Shown piece by piece: positions 6,264 to 6,683 of a stretch of DNA of 6,683 nt (positions are counted from its first letter, which is position 1; each line of letters opens with the position of its first letter). Source of the DNA: UBA5209 sp964625015 (GTDB taxonomy: Bacteria; Patescibacteriota; Dojkabacteria; SC72); NCBI GenBank assembly GCA_964625015.1, contig CAZUZI010000047.1, forward strand, positions 1 to 6,683. Direction: 5' to 3'. A program made the translations under genes and the position numbers. The notes beneath the pieces were generated by a model. It ran no database searches, had not been told where the DNA came from, and saw only the letters and a list, made by a program, of their open reading frames with translations.

Positions 6264-6311
6264 AAGCTATCAAATCTAGTGATGTGCGTGCTAGTATTTG
6301 GTAGCTTTTTT
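6264..6311 (+). terminator. Rho-independent terminator after the glucosyltransferase remnant
   Basis: AAGCTATCAAAT (6264-6275) pairs with ATTTGGTAGCTT (6296-6307) with one T-G pair. An inner CTAG/CTAG helix (6276-6279 with 6291-6294, one bulged T) extends the stem, and the loop is 6280-6290. T residues run to 6311. It is probably the original terminator of the transferase gene. Confidence 0.85.
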
Positions 6312-6345
6312 ATGCTTAAAACTTTAAGTTTCATTAGCATTGGTG

Positions 6346-6351
6346 TATAAT
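6346..6351 (+). promoter_or_regulatory. Promoter -10 box of the last gene
   Basis: TATAAT at 6346-6351, preceded by TTTAAG at 6323-6328 as a poor -35 with 17-bp spacing. Transcription would start near 6358, placing palindrome copy 3 (6370-6389) in the first part of the leader. The leader to the ATG at 6423 is about 65 bases. Confidence 0.5.
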
Positions 6352-6369
6352 TTGGGTGAAGGAAGATGC

Positions 6370-6389
6370 CTTAGTATTTTAATACTAAG
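6370..6389. repeat. Palindrome copy 3 in the leader of the last gene
   Basis: CTTAGTATTTTAATACTAAG is a 9-2-9 inverted repeat. It lies about 18 bases downstream of the -10 box and 17 bases before the AAGGAG ribosome site at 6407-6412. A repressor bound here could block early elongation; as RNA it could also form a hairpin. The bound protein is unknown. Confidence 0.65.
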
Positions 6390-6422
6390 ATAAGTTAACA
6401 TCTAAAAAGGAGATTTCAGGCT

Positions 6423-6677
6423 ATGATGAGTAAACAGAAAAAGACTAGTTTTAGAGATTATATTACTTTAAATGCTATTCCTATTTTGATTGAAGTGGTT
6501 TTTATCTTGTCGTGTTTGATTGTCCCGTCAAGCTACCTTATCTACACCAATGCTTTGTTTTACTTTTTGCTCTTGGTTTATTTTCTCATCTCCAAAGATC
6601 TTAACTTAAAAGAATGGTTTAGAAGTTTTAAAAGCGGAAGAAAGTACTGGATTCAGGTTTTATTGACGTTTTTATGA
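6423..6677 (+). CDS. CPBP-like membrane protein N-terminus, stops after 84 residues
   Basis: AAGGAG at 6407-6412 serves the ATG at 6423 (or the adjacent ATG at 6426). The product begins with a basic stretch MSKQKKTSFRDYI and has two hydrophobic segments, about 15-36 (LNAIPILIEVVFILSCLIVP) and 40-57 (YTNALFYFLLLVYFLI), then KDLNLKEWFRSFKSGRKYW and VLLTFL. This layout, with an amphipathic KEWF..FK.GKK..-type stretch between membrane segments, resembles the start of streptococcal CPBP-family proteases, which are 200-300 residues long. The TGA at 6675-6677 cuts it off before any catalytic motif, six bases from the window edge. A small deletion or frameshift near 6670-6676 could explain the stop (the next frame reads on through TTTATGATTCGT), so it is probably a pseudogene, but the continuation is outside the window. 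Confidence 0.55.
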   Translation: MMSKQKKTSFRDYITLNAIPILIEVVFILSCLIVPSSYLIYTNALFYFLLLVYFLISKDLNLKEWFRSFKSGRKYWIQVLLTFL

Positions 6678-6683
6678 TTCGTG

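Noticed and set aside
1..6683. CRISPR array, insertion sequence, tRNA or rRNA
   Set aside because: No regularly spaced repeats, no transposase motifs or terminal repeats, and no tRNA-like or rRNA-like sequence seen on either strand.

Overview
The window looks like chromosome from a low-GC streptococcus. AT-rich DNA, strong AGGAGG-type ribosome sites, a LiaF-like membrane protein, CPBP-type membrane proteins and the C-terminal repeats of a glucan-binding glucosyltransferase all fit the genus. The S. bovis/equinus or salivarius groups are plausible, but the species cannot be fixed from the sequence alone.

Left third (1-2760): one large accessory gene encodes a 792-residue coiled-coil ATPase of the AAA_13/PrrC-RloC kind. 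It has Walker A, a CxxC zinc-hook-like pair, an ABC-like signature, Walker B, an H-loop and a C-terminal Arg-x3-Glu...His set resembling the anticodon-nuclease site of PrrC/RloC. It is the best candidate for a defence gene here. Just downstream lies a frameshifted remnant of a small zinc-ribbon protein (DUF7695-like).

Middle (2740-4280): an intact Nudix hydrolase gene has its own extended -10 promoter and terminator. It is followed by a LytTR-domain regulator whose C-terminal half has been deleted, so that its frame runs into the start of a LiaF-like membrane protein gene. The LiaF-like gene ends at a good hairpin terminator.

Right third (4280-6683): a consensus promoter drives a small membrane protein and an alpha/beta hydrolase gene broken by one stop codon and one frameshift. 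Next comes the N-terminal half of a CPBP-type membrane protein, frameshifted in an A-run and joined in frame to the last ~100 codons of a glucosyltransferase. The window ends with a short CPBP-like N-terminus that stops after 84 codons. Three near-identical palindromes (TTAGTATTnnAATACTAA) lie within 560 bp here, one of them in the leader of the last gene.

The genes do not form one pathway. The main theme from 2530 onward is gene decay: at least four genes are broken by deletions, stop codons or single-base changes in A-runs. The Nudix and LiaF-like genes are intact.
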